The notes below the pieces were generated by a model that saw only the letters and a list, made by a program, of their open reading frames with translations, was not told where the DNA came from and did no database searches. DNA of 64,000 nucleotides from positions 283,642-347,641 of the forward strand of contig NZ_HG428741.1 in the NCBI RefSeq assembly GCF_000380245.2, read 5' to 3'. Shown one piece after another: positions 1-9,567 of the stretch. A program made the position numbers and the translations under genes. The stretch is from Bacillus massiliigorillae. Lineage in GTDB: Bacteria > Bacillota > Bacilli > Bacillales > DSM-1321. Positions within the stretch are counted from its first letter, which is position 1; each line of letters opens with the position of its first letter.

Positions 1-142
1 CATTTTATTTTTTTATTTATTGGATAAAATGATACAATGCAAAACATATAGAGCTAAGTATTAGTACATATAGTTTTTCTGTAATCCTTAAGGCAATATC
101 GTTTTTACACGACTATTCCATTATTTTAAAGGGGTGAAGCAC

Positions 143-1411
143 ATGTTTAAATTTAATGACGAGAAAGGGCATCTGAAGTGTTCTTTCTGTGGAAAAACGC
201 AGGAACAAGTTCGTAAGCTTGTTGCAGGGCCTGGCGTTTATATTTGCGACGAGTGCATCGAATTGTGCACGGAGATCGTTGAAGAGGAATTAGGAACAGA
301 AGAAGAAGTTGAATTTAAAGATGTTCCGAAGCCGCATGAAATTAGAGAGATTTTAGATGAATATGTAATTGGACAAAGTCAAGCGAAGAAATCATTGGCT
401 GTAGCTGTATATAATCATTATAAACGAATTAACTCTAATAGTAAGATTGACGAAGTAGAGCTAGCAAAGAGTAATATTGCGTTAATTGGACCAACAGGTA
501 GCGGTAAGACATTACTTGCTCAAACATTAGCGAGACTTTTGAATGTTCCATTTGCTATTGCCGATGCAACTTCATTAACAGAGGCTGGTTATGTTGGGGA
601 AGATGTAGAGAATATCTTATTAAAGCTAATTCAAGCAGCTGATTATGATGTGGAAAAAGCTGAAAAAGGTATTATTTACATTGATGAAATCGATAAAGTA
701 GCTCGTAAATCTGAAAACCCATCTATTACTCGTGATGTATCAGGTGAAGGTGTGCAACAGGCGTTGTTAAAAATTCTTGAAGGCACAGTAGCAAGCGTTC
801 CGCCTCAAGGTGGGCGTAAGCATCCACACCAAGAGTTCATTCAAATCGATACTACAAATATTTTATTTATTTGTGGTGGGGCATTTGATGGAATCGAACC
901 AATTATTAAACGTCGTTTAGGACAAAAGGTAATTGGATTTGGTGCTGATAATAAGAAGAGCGATGTAGCTGAAAAAGACTTATTATCTAAGCTTCTTCCA
1001 GAAGATTTATTACGCTTCGGTTTAATTCCAGAGTTTGTAGGTCGTCTTCCGGTAATTGCGAACTTAGAACAATTAGATGAAGCAGCACTTGTTGAAATTT
1101 TAACGAAGCCGAAAAACGCTTTAGTTAAACAATATCAAAAAATGCTTGAACTAGATGATGTAGAATTGGATTTTGAAGATGAAGCACTTGTTGAAATTGC
1201 GAAGAAAGCAATTGAAAGAAAAACAGGAGCTCGTGGACTACGTTCTATTATCGAAGGCATTATGCTTGATTTAATGTTCGACTTACCTTCTCGTGATGAT
1301 ATTCAAAAATGTATTATTACGAAAGATACGGTGGTAGACAATAAATCACCTAAGTTAATCTTGAAGGATGGCACTATTGTCATTGGCGAAGGAACGAAAA
1401 CATCTGCATAA
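143..1411 (+). CDS. clpX: ClpX, ATP-binding unfoldase of the ClpXP protease
   Basis: AAA+ unfoldase that recognises, unfolds and feeds substrates to the ClpP peptidase in the cytoplasm. The 422-residue product has the full family architecture. The N-terminal zinc-binding domain has C13, C16, C35 and C38. The Walker A motif GPTGSGKT starts near residue 116, the Walker B stretch IIYIDEIDK follows, and KVIGFGAD carries the IGF loop that docks on ClpP. ATG at 143 follows AAAGGGG at 128-134; an upstream in-frame GTG at 134 lies inside that ribosome binding site and is not the start. A strong terminator follows. The order clpX-lonB-lonA matches Bacillus. Length agrees with B. subtilis ClpX (about 420). 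Confidence 0.97.
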   Translation: MFKFNDEKGHLKCSFCGKTQEQVRKLVAGPGVYICDECIELCTEIVEEELGTEEEVEFKDVPKPHEIREILDEYVIGQSQAKKSLAVAVYNHYKRINSNSKIDEVELAKSNIALIGPTGSGKTLLAQTLARLLNVPFAIADATSLTEAGYVGEDVENILLKLIQAADYDVEKAEKGIIYIDEIDKVARKSENPSITRDVSGEGVQQALLKILEGTVASVPPQGGRKHPHQEFIQIDTTNILFICGGAFDGIEPIIKRRLGQKVIGFGADNKKSDVAEKDLLSKLLPEDLLRFGLIPEFVGRLPVIANLEQLDEAALVEILTKPKNALVKQYQKMLELDDVELDFEDEALVEIAKKAIERKTGARGLRSIIEGIMLDLMFDLPSRDDIQKCIITKDTVVDNKSPKLILKDGTIVIGEGTKTSA

Positions 1412-1442
1412 TAGCAGGTATATATTGATAATACAATCAAAA

Positions 1443-1489
1443 GGTTGTACTGAGAGTTGTAAGTAACTTTCGGTACAACCTTTTTTTCT
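1443..1489 (+). terminator. Intrinsic terminator after clpX
   Basis: A stem of about 15 pairs, including G-U wobbles, starts with GGTTGTAC and closes with GTACAACC. A run of seven T follows. Confidence 0.9.
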
Positions 1490-1699
1490 TTTTTATACGG
1501 TTAATTTTTACAAGAAAAGGTGATACTAGGCTATATAAGAAATAGCTGAATATATGCTCTATAGATTGAACGTTTTGTAGTAAAGCGTAAATAAGCGAAG
1601 TGTTTTTAGGTATGATTCTACAGTGTATATGACTTATAGATTACATAGCCTTTTATTATGCACTTGACAAACTAGGTATTCTTTTCAGGAGGGAAGGCA

Positions 1700-3367
1700 A
1701 TGAGTTGGACAACTATTATCATTATCGTACAGCTTTTTTTCGGAGTTGTGATTGGAATGTACTTCTTGAATCTTTTGAAAGGACAGAGAGCGCACAAGGT
1801 AACCATTGATCGAGAATCAAGGAAAGAGATGGAGCATTTAAAAAAGATGAGATCCATTCGATTATCTGAGCCACTTGCTGAAAAGGTTAGACCAGCAAGC
1901 TTTAAAGAAATTATTGGTCAAGAAGATGGTATTAAATCATTAAAAGCTGCACTTTGTGGCCCTAATCCACAACATGTTATTATTTATGGGCCTCCTGGAG
2001 TTGGGAAAACAGCTGCAGCAAGACTAGTATTGGAAGAAGCGAAAAAAGTGGAGAAATCTCCATTTGGTGCATCGTCGGTCTTTGTTGAGCTAGATGCTAC
2101 AACTGCTCGGTTTGATGAAAGAGGAATTGCAGACCCGTTAATTGGTTCCGTTCATGATCCGATATATCAAGGAGCAGGGGCGATGGGACAGGCAGGGATT
2201 CCACAACCGAAACAAGGCGCTGTTTCTAATGCTCATGGTGGTGTGCTTTTCATTGATGAAATTGGTGAATTACATCCAATACAAATGAATAAGTTATTAA
2301 AGGTGTTAGAGGATCGTAAAGTGTTTTTTGAAAGCGCTTATTACTCTGAAGAAAATCAGCAAATCCCAGCACATATTCATGACATTTTCCAAAATGGATT
2401 ACCAGCGGATTTTCGATTAATTGGTGCAACTACAAGAACACCTAATGAAATTCCTCCAGCTATACGTTCTCGTTGTATGGAAGTGTTTTTCCGAGAGCTA
2501 GAGCCTGAGGAAGTCATAGCAGTTGCGAGTAATGCTGCAAATAAGATTGGTTTGAAAGCTAGTGACGCAGGCCTTAACTTTCTAGCTAAATATGCTAGGA
2601 ATGGAAGAGAAGCTGTAAATATGGTTCAAATTGCAGCAGGGCTAGCTATTACAGATAACAGAGATACATTGAAAGACGAAGAGATTGAATGGATTGTCCA
2701 AAGTAGTCAACTAAGTCCTCGTATGGATAAGAAAATTGGCCCTCAATCAAAAATTGGGTTAATTAATGGTTTGGCTGTATACGGTCCTAATAGTGGAGCG
2801 CTACTTGAAATAGAAGTCACGGTTATTCCAACAAAAGAAAAAGGAACCATTACTATAACAGGTATTGTAGAAGAAGAGAGCATTGGTGGAAGTGGCAAAT
2901 CTATTCGTAGAAAAAGTATGGCTCGCGGTTCGATTGAAAATGTAGTCACGGTGTTACGTTCGATGGGAGTACCTGCTGATTCATTTGATATTCATGTGAA
3001 TTTTCCAGGAGGAATACCGATTGATGGACCATCGGCAGGTATTGCGATGGCTACGGGGATTTATTCTGCTATTTACAAGATTCCTGTACAAAAGACGGTT
3101 GCAATGACAGGAGAGATTAGTATTCATGGTGGGGTGAAACCAATTGGAGGAATTTACCCGAAAGTGAAGGCAGCCTTGCAAGCAGGAGCCAAAACAGTCA
3201 TTATTCCAAAAGAAAATATGCAAAATATGTTGAAAGATTTCCGTGATATTGAGATTATACCTGTGACACATTTTAAAGAAGTGCTTGAATATGCATTGAA
3301 AAAAGACTTAAAAGCAAATGAACATTTACCAGAGTTAAATATCTTACCGAGAGAAAATTTACTATAG
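1700..3367 (+). CDS. lonB: LonB, membrane-tethered ATP-dependent Lon-family protease
   Basis: ATP-dependent serine protease of the LonB branch, which lacks the long N-terminal domain of LonA. The 555-residue product starts with a hydrophobic segment (about residues 4-25) that should anchor it in the membrane. An AAA+ domain follows, with Walker A GPPGVGKT near residue 98 and Walker B VLFIDEIGE. The C-terminal protease domain has catalytic S445 in GPSAG and K488 in GGIYPK, 43 residues apart as in other Lon proteases. ATG at 1700 follows AGGAGGG. B. subtilis LonB (552 residues) is made in the forespore under sigma F, but I could not recognise a convincing sigma-F promoter in 1495-1699. Confidence 0.95.
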   Translation: MSWTTIIIIVQLFFGVVIGMYFLNLLKGQRAHKVTIDRESRKEMEHLKKMRSIRLSEPLAEKVRPASFKEIIGQEDGIKSLKAALCGPNPQHVIIYGPPGVGKTAAARLVLEEAKKVEKSPFGASSVFVELDATTARFDERGIADPLIGSVHDPIYQGAGAMGQAGIPQPKQGAVSNAHGGVLFIDEIGELHPIQMNKLLKVLEDRKVFFESAYYSEENQQIPAHIHDIFQNGLPADFRLIGATTRTPNEIPPAIRSRCMEVFFRELEPEEVIAVASNAANKIGLKASDAGLNFLAKYARNGREAVNMVQIAAGLAITDNRDTLKDEEIEWIVQSSQLSPRMDKKIGPQSKIGLINGLAVYGPNSGALLEIEVTVIPTKEKGTITITGIVEEESIGGSGKSIRRKSMARGSIENVVTVLRSMGVPADSFDIHVNFPGGIPIDGPSAGIAMATGIYSAIYKIPVQKTVAMTGEISIHGGVKPIGGIYPKVKAALQAGAKTVIIPKENMQNMLKDFRDIEIIPVTHFKEVLEYALKKDLKANEHLPELNILPRENLL

Positions 3368-3401
3368 AAATCGATAATCTTAGTACATTTTATCCTGGAG
3401 G

Positions 3402-3440
3402 AAAAAGATGGCTGATTCTTTTTTTAGAATCGGTCTTTTT
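3402..3440 (+). terminator. Intrinsic terminator between lonB and lonA
   Basis: The arms GATTCT and AGAATC are extended by AAAAAGA pairing with TCTTTTT. The U-rich 3' arm supplies the T run. Confidence 0.75.
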
Positions 3441-3641
3441 GCGTAATTATCTTGTTGTTTTTAGGGTAAAACAAATTATAGAGTAGTGTTTTCCTATTAA
3501 GTAAAGTTTGTGTTTTTATGCGTTTTTCCGCTTAGCAGTAAACTAATAGACACTTGTCACTATTTAAGTTAGAATTGTTAAAAGACTGTATACATCTATA
3601 GAAATGCATGGAGTAATGCACTTTATTTGGAGGTGTTAGGT

Positions 3642-5963
3642 ATGACTAACAATAATGAAATCATCGTTCCCCTCCTTCCATTAAGAGGACTAATTGTATA
3701 CCCAACAATGGTTTTACATTTAGATGTAGGACGAGAAAAATCCATTCAAGCTTTAGAGAAAGCGATGGTAGAAGATCATCAAATCTTTTTGACAACACAA
3801 GTAGATACTTCTATACAAGATCCAGATGAGGATGATATCTATAATATCGGTACATTGACAAAAGTTAAACAAATGTTAAAGCTTCCGAACGGAACAATTC
3901 GTGTCTTAGTCGAAGGATTAGAAAGAGCGGAAATTGTTTCTTATATTGATCATGATACATATGCAGCTGTTTCATTGCGTACTTTCCCAGACTCAGTTGA
4001 AAAAGATGCTGAGCATCAAGCATTAATGAGAACACTGTTATCTTCATTTAAGCAATACATAAAAATGTCTAAAAAGAATGCGACTGAAACGTATTCGGCG
4101 ACAGCTGATATTGAAGAACCAGGTCGGTTAGCAGATATTGTAACATCACATTTGCCATTGCAAGTGAAGGACAAACAAGAAGTATTAGAAGCAATTGATG
4201 TAAAAAATCGCTTAACGAAAGTTATTGATTTCATTAATAATGAACGTGAAATTCTTCAATTAGAAAAGAAGATTGGTGAGCGTGTGAAGCGTTCTATGGA
4301 AAGAACGCAAAAAGAATACTACTTACGTGAACAAATGAAGGCGATTCAGAAGGAATTAGGAGATAAAGAAGGAAAAACCGGTGAGGTAAGTGTACTAACT
4401 GAGAAAATTAAAGAAGCTGGTATGCCGGAAAATGTAGAAAAGACAGCATTGAAGGAATTAGATCGATATGAGAAGATTCCATCCAGTTCAGCTGAAAGCT
4501 CAGTTATCCGCACATATATTGATTGGTTAATTGCACTTCCTTGGTCAAATGCAACAAAAGATGACCATAATCTTAAAAAAGCTGAACGCATTCTTAATGA
4601 AGAGCATTATGGTCTTGAAAAAGTGAAGGAGCGTGTGTTGGAATATTTAGCGGTTCAACAGCTAACGAAATCACTAAAAGGTCCTATTTTATGCTTAGCA
4701 GGCCCTCCCGGTGTTGGTAAAACAAGTCTTGCTAAATCAATTGCTTCTTCTTTAAATAGAAATTTTGTACGTGTATCACTTGGTGGTGTTCGTGATGAAT
4801 CTGAGATTCGTGGTCATCGTAGAACGTATGTTGGCGCAATGCCAGGACGTATCATTCAAGGGATGAAAAAAGCTGGAACTATTAACCCAGTGTTCCTATT
4901 AGATGAAATAGATAAAATGTCGAATGATTTTAGAGGGGATCCTTCATCAGCTATGCTTGAAGTGTTAGACCCAGAACAAAATCATACATTTAGTGACCAT
5001 TATATTGAAGAAACATATGATTTATCGAATGTTATGTTTATCGCTACTGCGAATAATTTAGCAACAATTCCAGGTCCGTTACGTGATCGTATGGAGATTA
5101 TTACGATTGCAGGTTATACGGAGCTTGAAAAAATGCATATTGCGAAAGAGCATTTGTTGTCAAAGCAAATTGAAAATCATGGCTTGAAAAAGACACAGCT
5201 ACAAATCAAGGAAGATGCTATTCTTAGTATCGTTCGTTATTATACACGTGAAGCAGGTGTACGTAGCTTAGAGCGTCAACTTGCAAGCGTCTGTCGTAAA
5301 ACAGCTAAAATCATCGTTTCTGGTGATAAGAAACGAGTTACTATTACAGATAAGAATATCGAGGAATTTTTAGGTAAAAAACAATTTCACTATGGTCAAG
5401 CTGAAAAAAATGATACAGTAGGAGTTGCGACTGGGCTTGCTTACACAACAGTAGGTGGAGATACGTTGCAAATCGAAGTGTCTTTATCATCAGGAAAAGG
5501 TAAACTTTCTTTAACTGGTAAGCTTGGTGATGTGATGAAGGAATCTGCACAAGCAGCTTTAACATGTGTTCGTTCAAAAGCGGCTGAGTTAGGAATTGAT
5601 GAGAACTTCTATGAGAAGTACGATATTCATATTCATGTTCCTGAAGGTGCAGTGCCGAAGGATGGTCCTTCAGCAGGAATTACCATGGCAACTGCCATTG
5701 TTTCAGCTCTTACAGGAAAACCAATTCGTAAGGAAGTAGGTATGACTGGAGAAATAACGTTAAGAGGTCGTGTTTTACCGATTGGTGGACTGAAAGAGAA
5801 AACATTAAGTGCTCATAGAGCAGGATTAACGACGATTATCCTTCCTAAAGAGAACGAAAAAGACATAGATGATATTCCAGAAAGCATTCGTAAAGAATTA
5901 AGCTTTCATCCTGTGTCAAGCATCGATGAAGTGCTAGAGCTAGCATTAGTAGGAGGTAAATAA
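3642..5963 (+). CDS. lonA: LonA, ATP-dependent serine protease
   Basis: Cytoplasmic AAA+ protease that degrades misfolded and regulatory proteins. At 773 residues it matches B. subtilis LonA (774). It has the N-terminal substrate-binding LON domain, a coiled-coil linker near residues 190-240, Walker A GPPGVGKT at 354, Walker B VFLLDEIDK, and catalytic S677 (GPSAG) with K720 (GGLKEK) 43 residues later. The start is ATG 3642, seven bases after GGAGGTG; an in-frame TTG at 3627 overlaps the ribosome binding site and was rejected. The stop codon directly abuts the ysxC start, so the two are translationally coupled. Confidence 0.97.
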   Translation: MTNNNEIIVPLLPLRGLIVYPTMVLHLDVGREKSIQALEKAMVEDHQIFLTTQVDTSIQDPDEDDIYNIGTLTKVKQMLKLPNGTIRVLVEGLERAEIVSYIDHDTYAAVSLRTFPDSVEKDAEHQALMRTLLSSFKQYIKMSKKNATETYSATADIEEPGRLADIVTSHLPLQVKDKQEVLEAIDVKNRLTKVIDFINNEREILQLEKKIGERVKRSMERTQKEYYLREQMKAIQKELGDKEGKTGEVSVLTEKIKEAGMPENVEKTALKELDRYEKIPSSSAESSVIRTYIDWLIALPWSNATKDDHNLKKAERILNEEHYGLEKVKERVLEYLAVQQLTKSLKGPILCLAGPPGVGKTSLAKSIASSLNRNFVRVSLGGVRDESEIRGHRRTYVGAMPGRIIQGMKKAGTINPVFLLDEIDKMSNDFRGDPSSAMLEVLDPEQNHTFSDHYIEETYDLSNVMFIATANNLATIPGPLRDRMEIITIAGYTELEKMHIAKEHLLSKQIENHGLKKTQLQIKEDAILSIVRYYTREAGVRSLERQLASVCRKTAKIIVSGDKKRVTITDKNIEEFLGKKQFHYGQAEKNDTVGVATGLAYTTVGGDTLQIEVSLSSGKGKLSLTGKLGDVMKESAQAALTCVRSKAAELGIDENFYEKYDIHIHVPEGAVPKDGPSAGITMATAIVSALTGKPIRKEVGMTGEITLRGRVLPIGGLKEKTLSAHRAGLTTIILPKENEKDIDDIPESIRKELSFHPVSSIDEVLELALVGGK

Positions 5964-6548
5964 ATGAAAATTACAAGCGCAGAGATTGTTATAAGCGCTG
6001 TGAGAAAAGAGCAATATCCTGAAGGGGATTTGCCAGAGTTTGCATTAGCAGGGCGCTCGAATGTAGGTAAGTCTTCATTCATAAATAAAATGCTTAATCG
6101 CAAAAGTTTGGCAAGAACATCTTCTAAACCAGGAAAAACACAAACATTAAATTTCTTTATCATAAATGAAGAATTTCACTTTGTAGATGTACCTGGATAT
6201 GGATATGCAAAAGTTTCTAAGTCAGAGAGAGCTGCTTGGGGTAAAATGATTGAAACATATTTAACTTCAAGAGAACAACTGAAAGCAGCATTATTAATTG
6301 TAGATTTACGCCATCCGCCAACGAAAGATGATGTAATGATGTATGATTTCTTTAAGCATCATGAGATTCCAGTAATCGTGATTGCCACGAAAGCGGATAA
6401 AATTCCGAAAGGTAAATGGCAGAAACATTTGAAGATTACAAAGGAAACGTTAGATTTAGAAAAAGGCGACGAGATTATTCTTTTCTCATCTGAAACAGGT
6501 CAAGGTAAAGATGTGGCTTGGAATGCTCTTGCGGCACGAATGAAATAA
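5964..6548 (+). CDS. ysxC: YsxC/EngB GTPase for 50S ribosome assembly
   Basis: TrmE-Era-EngA-like GTPase needed for late assembly of the large ribosomal subunit. All G motifs are visible: G1 GRSNVGKSS near residue 30, G3 DVPGYG, and G4 TKADK. The 194 residues match the family (195 in B. subtilis). The start codon follows the lonA stop with no gap, and the ribosome binding site AGGAGG lies inside the end of lonA. lonA-ysxC is the conserved Bacillus order. Confidence 0.96.
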   Translation: MKITSAEIVISAVRKEQYPEGDLPEFALAGRSNVGKSSFINKMLNRKSLARTSSKPGKTQTLNFFIINEEFHFVDVPGYGYAKVSKSERAAWGKMIETYLTSREQLKAALLIVDLRHPPTKDDVMMYDFFKHHEIPVIVIATKADKIPKGKWQKHLKITKETLDLEKGDEIILFSSETGQGKDVAWNALAARMK

Positions 6549-6584
6549 TAAGAAAAGCCGTCACCGATATATTGATTTTAAAGT

Positions 6585-6640
6585 GAAAAAGGGGCTGTCC
6601 GAAAAGTAATTTTTAACTACTTTTCGGACAGCCCTTTTTC
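6585..6640. terminator. Bidirectional terminator between ysxC and ysxD
   Basis: A long hairpin has about 20 pairs (arms containing GGCTGTCCGAAAAG and CTTTTCGGACAGCC), with A-rich and T-rich flanks on both sides. It can end both convergent genes. It belongs to a terminator family seen several times in this window. Confidence 0.9.
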
Positions 6641-6646
6641 ACATAA

Positions 6647-7129
6647 CTATTTTTTCTTTATTAATAAGGCAATACCGATTCCGACCAGTAAAAAAGGCCA
6701 GAAGGAAAGAACTGAATCTATACCGGTTCCTAGTGTTCCTAAAAGGCTTGAGGCTTTCTCGTTAAATAGCAGTAAAATGGATATTATAAGCATTAAGATG
6801 CCTGGAATAGAGCTTGTTTTGGATTTTCGAGATTGAAGTAAAAAGCCTAATGAGATAATAAGGATAAAAACACCGATTTCATTAGGCCATACAGAAAAGT
6901 AGTGTGTAATATGAAAATGCAATCCAAAGCCAAAGAGTATAACACCAGGAAGAATGGCTTCGCTGTTGTTTGCTTTATATGACTGTACTAAGAATGCAAT
7001 TCCTACAATACATAATAATGTCGGCCAAGTATAAAAGGTTGGGAATACTTCAATGCTTGATTGATTAAGAAAAAAATAAATACCAAAAAGAATTAAAGTG
7101 GTTGCTGCAAATAGATTCCGTGAATTCAT
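6647..7129 (-). CDS. ysxD: Small polytopic membrane protein, YsxD-like
   Basis: 160 residues with about six hydrophobic segments separated by short loops, ending in a basic KKK tail. The composition and the paired-helix layout resemble the LiaI/LiaF-like transmembrane families. It lies on the minus strand between ysxC and hemA, where B. subtilis has ysxD, also an uncharacterised membrane protein, so the symbol rests on position and topology. The ATG is preceded by AGAAGG on the minus strand. No enzymatic motif is visible and the function is unknown. Confidence 0.7.
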   Translation of the reverse strand: MNSRNLFAATTLILFGIYFFLNQSSIEVFPTFYTWPTLLCIVGIAFLVQSYKANNSEAILPGVILFGFGLHFHITHYFSVWPNEIGVFILIISLGFLLQSRKSKTSSIPGILMLIISILLLFNEKASSLLGTLGTGIDSVLSFWPFLLVGIGIALLIKKK

Positions 7130-7197
7130 ATCATTACCAAACCTTCTTTCAAATCAAAGTACTTGAAGATACATGTCGATTTTGTTACGTTATTACT

Positions 7198-7241
7198 TAG
7201 TAATAATTATTATATAATAAGTTAAAATATTATCATTATAT
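7198..7241. promoter_or_regulatory. Two PerR/Fur-type 7-1-7 boxes upstream of hemA
   Basis: TAGTAATAATTATTA at 7198-7212 and ATATTATCATTATAT at 7227-7241 each match the PerR box TTATAATNATTATAA at 11 of 14 positions by my count. B. subtilis hemA is a PerR target. The boxes lie between the divergent ysxD and hemA genes, about 65-110 bases upstream of the likely hemA -10, so they could act on either gene. The region is very AT-rich, which raises the chance of a random match. Confidence 0.45.
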
Positions 7242-7305
7242 ATTCCATAGTAGCATAGCATGTCAAGATATGTTCAAATTTTTGGAACTGTTTGAATAAT
7301 TAACG

Positions 7306-7314
7306 TGTTATAAT
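7306..7314 (+). promoter_or_regulatory. Extended -10 promoter of the hem operon
   Basis: TGTTATAAT is a perfect TATAAT with an upstream TGn. The -35 region at 17-bp spacing is poor, which is typical of extended -10 promoters. hemA begins about 50 bases downstream. Confidence 0.55.
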
Positions 7315-7363
7315 ATAGTTTAAATAACTATGTAATTTTTTTCGTGGGGGTGCGAACAAAAGG

Positions 7364-8710
7364 ATGCATATACTAGCAGTTGGATTAAATTATAAGACTG
7401 CCCCTGTTGAGATTCGAGAGCGCTTATCATTCAATGAGGCCGAACTTGCAGATGCAATGATTGCATTACAAAAGAAGAAAAGCATATTAGAAAATATAAT
7501 TATTTCAACATGTAATCGTACAGAAATATATGCTGTTGTGGATCAAATTCATACAGGTCGGTATTATATTAAAGAATTTTTATCTCAATGGTTTGATTTA
7601 CCTGCAGAAGACTTTTCTCCATATTTATTCATCTATTCGGCAGATCAAGCTGTGGATCATTTATTCCAAGTTAGCTGTGGCTTAAATTCAATGATTCTAG
7701 GCGAAACACAAATTCTTGGTCAAGTACGCTCAAGCTTTGCGTTAGCTCAACAAGAGGAAACGATTGGTACCGTATTTAATCAATTATTTAAACAGGCAGT
7801 AACTTTAGCAAAAAGAGCACATTCTGAGACGGAAATTAATACGAATGCTGTTTCTGTAAGCTATGCAGCAGTAGAATTGGCTAAGAAGATTTTCGGTAAC
7901 TTGCATAATAAAAATGTTCTAGTTATCGGTGCGGGTAAGATGGGTGAACTCGCTATTCAAAATTTATATAGTGCAGGTGCTAAAAAAGTATCTGTTATTA
8001 ATCGTACACATGAAAAAGCACTTGTTTTAGCTAAGAAATTTGATGGTAAAGCAAAGGAGCTTCGCGAACTACAATGTGCATTAGTGGAAGCGGATATTGT
8101 CATTTCTTCCACAGGGTCTAAAGAATACGTCATTACAAAAGATTCAATGTCATATGTTAATCAAATGCGTAAAGGTCGCCCTATTTTCATGGTTGATATT
8201 GCAGTGCCAAGGGATTTAGATCCTGCTTTATCTGAAATGGAAAGCGTATTCTTATATGATATAGATGATTTAGAAGGTATTGTCGAAGCGAATTTACAAG
8301 AGCGTAAAATAGCAGCAGAAGCTATCTTGATGATGGTGGAAGCAGAGATTGTTGAATTTAACAATTGGTTAAATATGCTTGGTGTCGTTCCGGTTATTTC
8401 AGCATTGCGAGAAAAGGCACTTTCTATTCAAGCAGAAACGATGGAAAGCTTAGAAAGAAAATTACCTCAATTATCGGATCGTGAGAGAAAAATTATTAGT
8501 AAGCATACAAAAAGTATTATCAATCAAATGTTAAAAGATCCGGTACTATATGCAAAAGAATTAGCCGGACAAAAAAATCGTGAAGACGCACTTAAAGGAT
8601 TTGTGCAAACATTTAATATTGAACACTTAGTAGAAACGCAAACAGCTAAACAAAACAAGGTTCGTTCTTCTAAAATAAAAGAGCTAAAAGCTATCGTAGT
8701 TGAAGCGTAA
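7364..8710 (+). CDS. hemA: Glutamyl-tRNA reductase
   Basis: First committed step of C5-pathway haem synthesis: reduction of Glu-tRNA(Glu) to glutamate-1-semialdehyde using NADPH. The 448-residue protein has the catalytic Cys50 in STCNRTEIY, the nucleotide-binding stretch VLVIGAGKMG near residue 186, and the C-terminal dimerisation helices. It is the first gene of hemAXCDBL. A ribosome binding site GTGGGGGTG lies about 11 bases upstream of the ATG. HemA level is held down by HemX and haem in B. subtilis. Confidence 0.97.
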   Translation: MHILAVGLNYKTAPVEIRERLSFNEAELADAMIALQKKKSILENIIISTCNRTEIYAVVDQIHTGRYYIKEFLSQWFDLPAEDFSPYLFIYSADQAVDHLFQVSCGLNSMILGETQILGQVRSSFALAQQEETIGTVFNQLFKQAVTLAKRAHSETEINTNAVSVSYAAVELAKKIFGNLHNKNVLVIGAGKMGELAIQNLYSAGAKKVSVINRTHEKALVLAKKFDGKAKELRELQCALVEADIVISSTGSKEYVITKDSMSYVNQMRKGRPIFMVDIAVPRDLDPALSEMESVFLYDIDDLEGIVEANLQERKIAAEAILMMVEAEIVEFNNWLNMLGVVPVISALREKALSIQAETMESLERKLPQLSDRERKIISKHTKSIINQMLKDPVLYAKELAGQKNREDALKGFVQTFNIEHLVETQTAKQNKVRSSKIKELKAIVVEA

Positions 8711-8724
8711 GTGGGGATATTTAT

Positions 8725-9558
8725 ATGCTTGACATTTCAATGACAAGACTTCATGAAATGACAGTTGTCTTATATGCGTTAAGTGTACTTTTATATTTTG
8801 TTGATTTTCTTCATAATAACCAGAAAGCAAATAAGTTTGCTTTCTGGTTGCTTGCGATTGTTTGGTTTTTACAAACAATTTTTTTATTTCTGTACATGCA
8901 ACAAACAGGTCGCTTCCCAGTATTAACGCTTTTTGAAGGTTTGTATTTTTATGTATGGGTACTAATTACCTTATCGCTTTGTATTAATAAGTTTCTTAAA
9001 ACGGATTTCATTGTTTTTTTTACGAATGTACTCGGTTTTATTTTGATGGCCGTTCATACATTTGCTCCAGTACAATTTGAATCGAGGGTGCTTGCACAAC
9101 AATTAATGTCAGAACTGCTACTGATTCATATTACAATGGCTATTCTTGCTTATGGTGCATTTACTCTATCATTCGTATTATCGATTCTATACTTAATACA
9201 GTATGATTTGTTGAAACGTAAGAAATGGGGAAAAAGGCTAATCCGATTAGGCGATCTTGCGAAGCTTGAACAATGGTCTTATCTATTAAATGTTATTGGT
9301 GTACCGATATTATTTTTTGGCTTAGTGCTCGGCATTCAATGGGCTAATATGAAATTGCCAGAGCTTAGTTGGTTTGATACGAAAGTAATCGGTTCTCTCG
9401 TTATGCTACTATGCTATAGTTTGTATATTTATGTAAGAGTAAGAAAACAAGTTTATGGCAGGCAACTAGCCTATTGGAATATTGCTTCCTTTTTGATTGT
9501 ACTTATTAATTTCTTTTTATTTGGTAGTTTATCAGGTTTTCACTATTGGAATACGTAG
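8725..9558 (+). CDS. hemX: HemX, CcsA-like membrane protein of the hem operon
   Basis: Integral membrane protein of the cytochrome c assembly (CcsA/CcmC) superfamily, with about eight membrane helices over 277 residues (276 in B. subtilis). In B. subtilis HemX lowers the cellular amount of HemA. Histidines in the predicted loops (VHTF, LLIHITM) are typical of this haem-handling family. It starts 14 bases after hemA and is followed nine bases later by hemC, clearly within the operon. Confidence 0.93.
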   Translation: MLDISMTRLHEMTVVLYALSVLLYFVDFLHNNQKANKFAFWLLAIVWFLQTIFLFLYMQQTGRFPVLTLFEGLYFYVWVLITLSLCINKFLKTDFIVFFTNVLGFILMAVHTFAPVQFESRVLAQQLMSELLLIHITMAILAYGAFTLSFVLSILYLIQYDLLKRKKWGKRLIRLGDLAKLEQWSYLLNVIGVPILFFGLVLGIQWANMKLPELSWFDTKVIGSLVMLLCYSLYIYVRVRKQVYGRQLAYWNIASFLIVLINFFLFGSLSGFHYWNT

Positions 9559-9567
9559 GAGGCTATT

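Noticed and set aside
1495..1699. Sigma-F promoter of lonB
   Set aside because: Expected from B. subtilis, but no pair of -35 and -10 elements with the right spacing was found.
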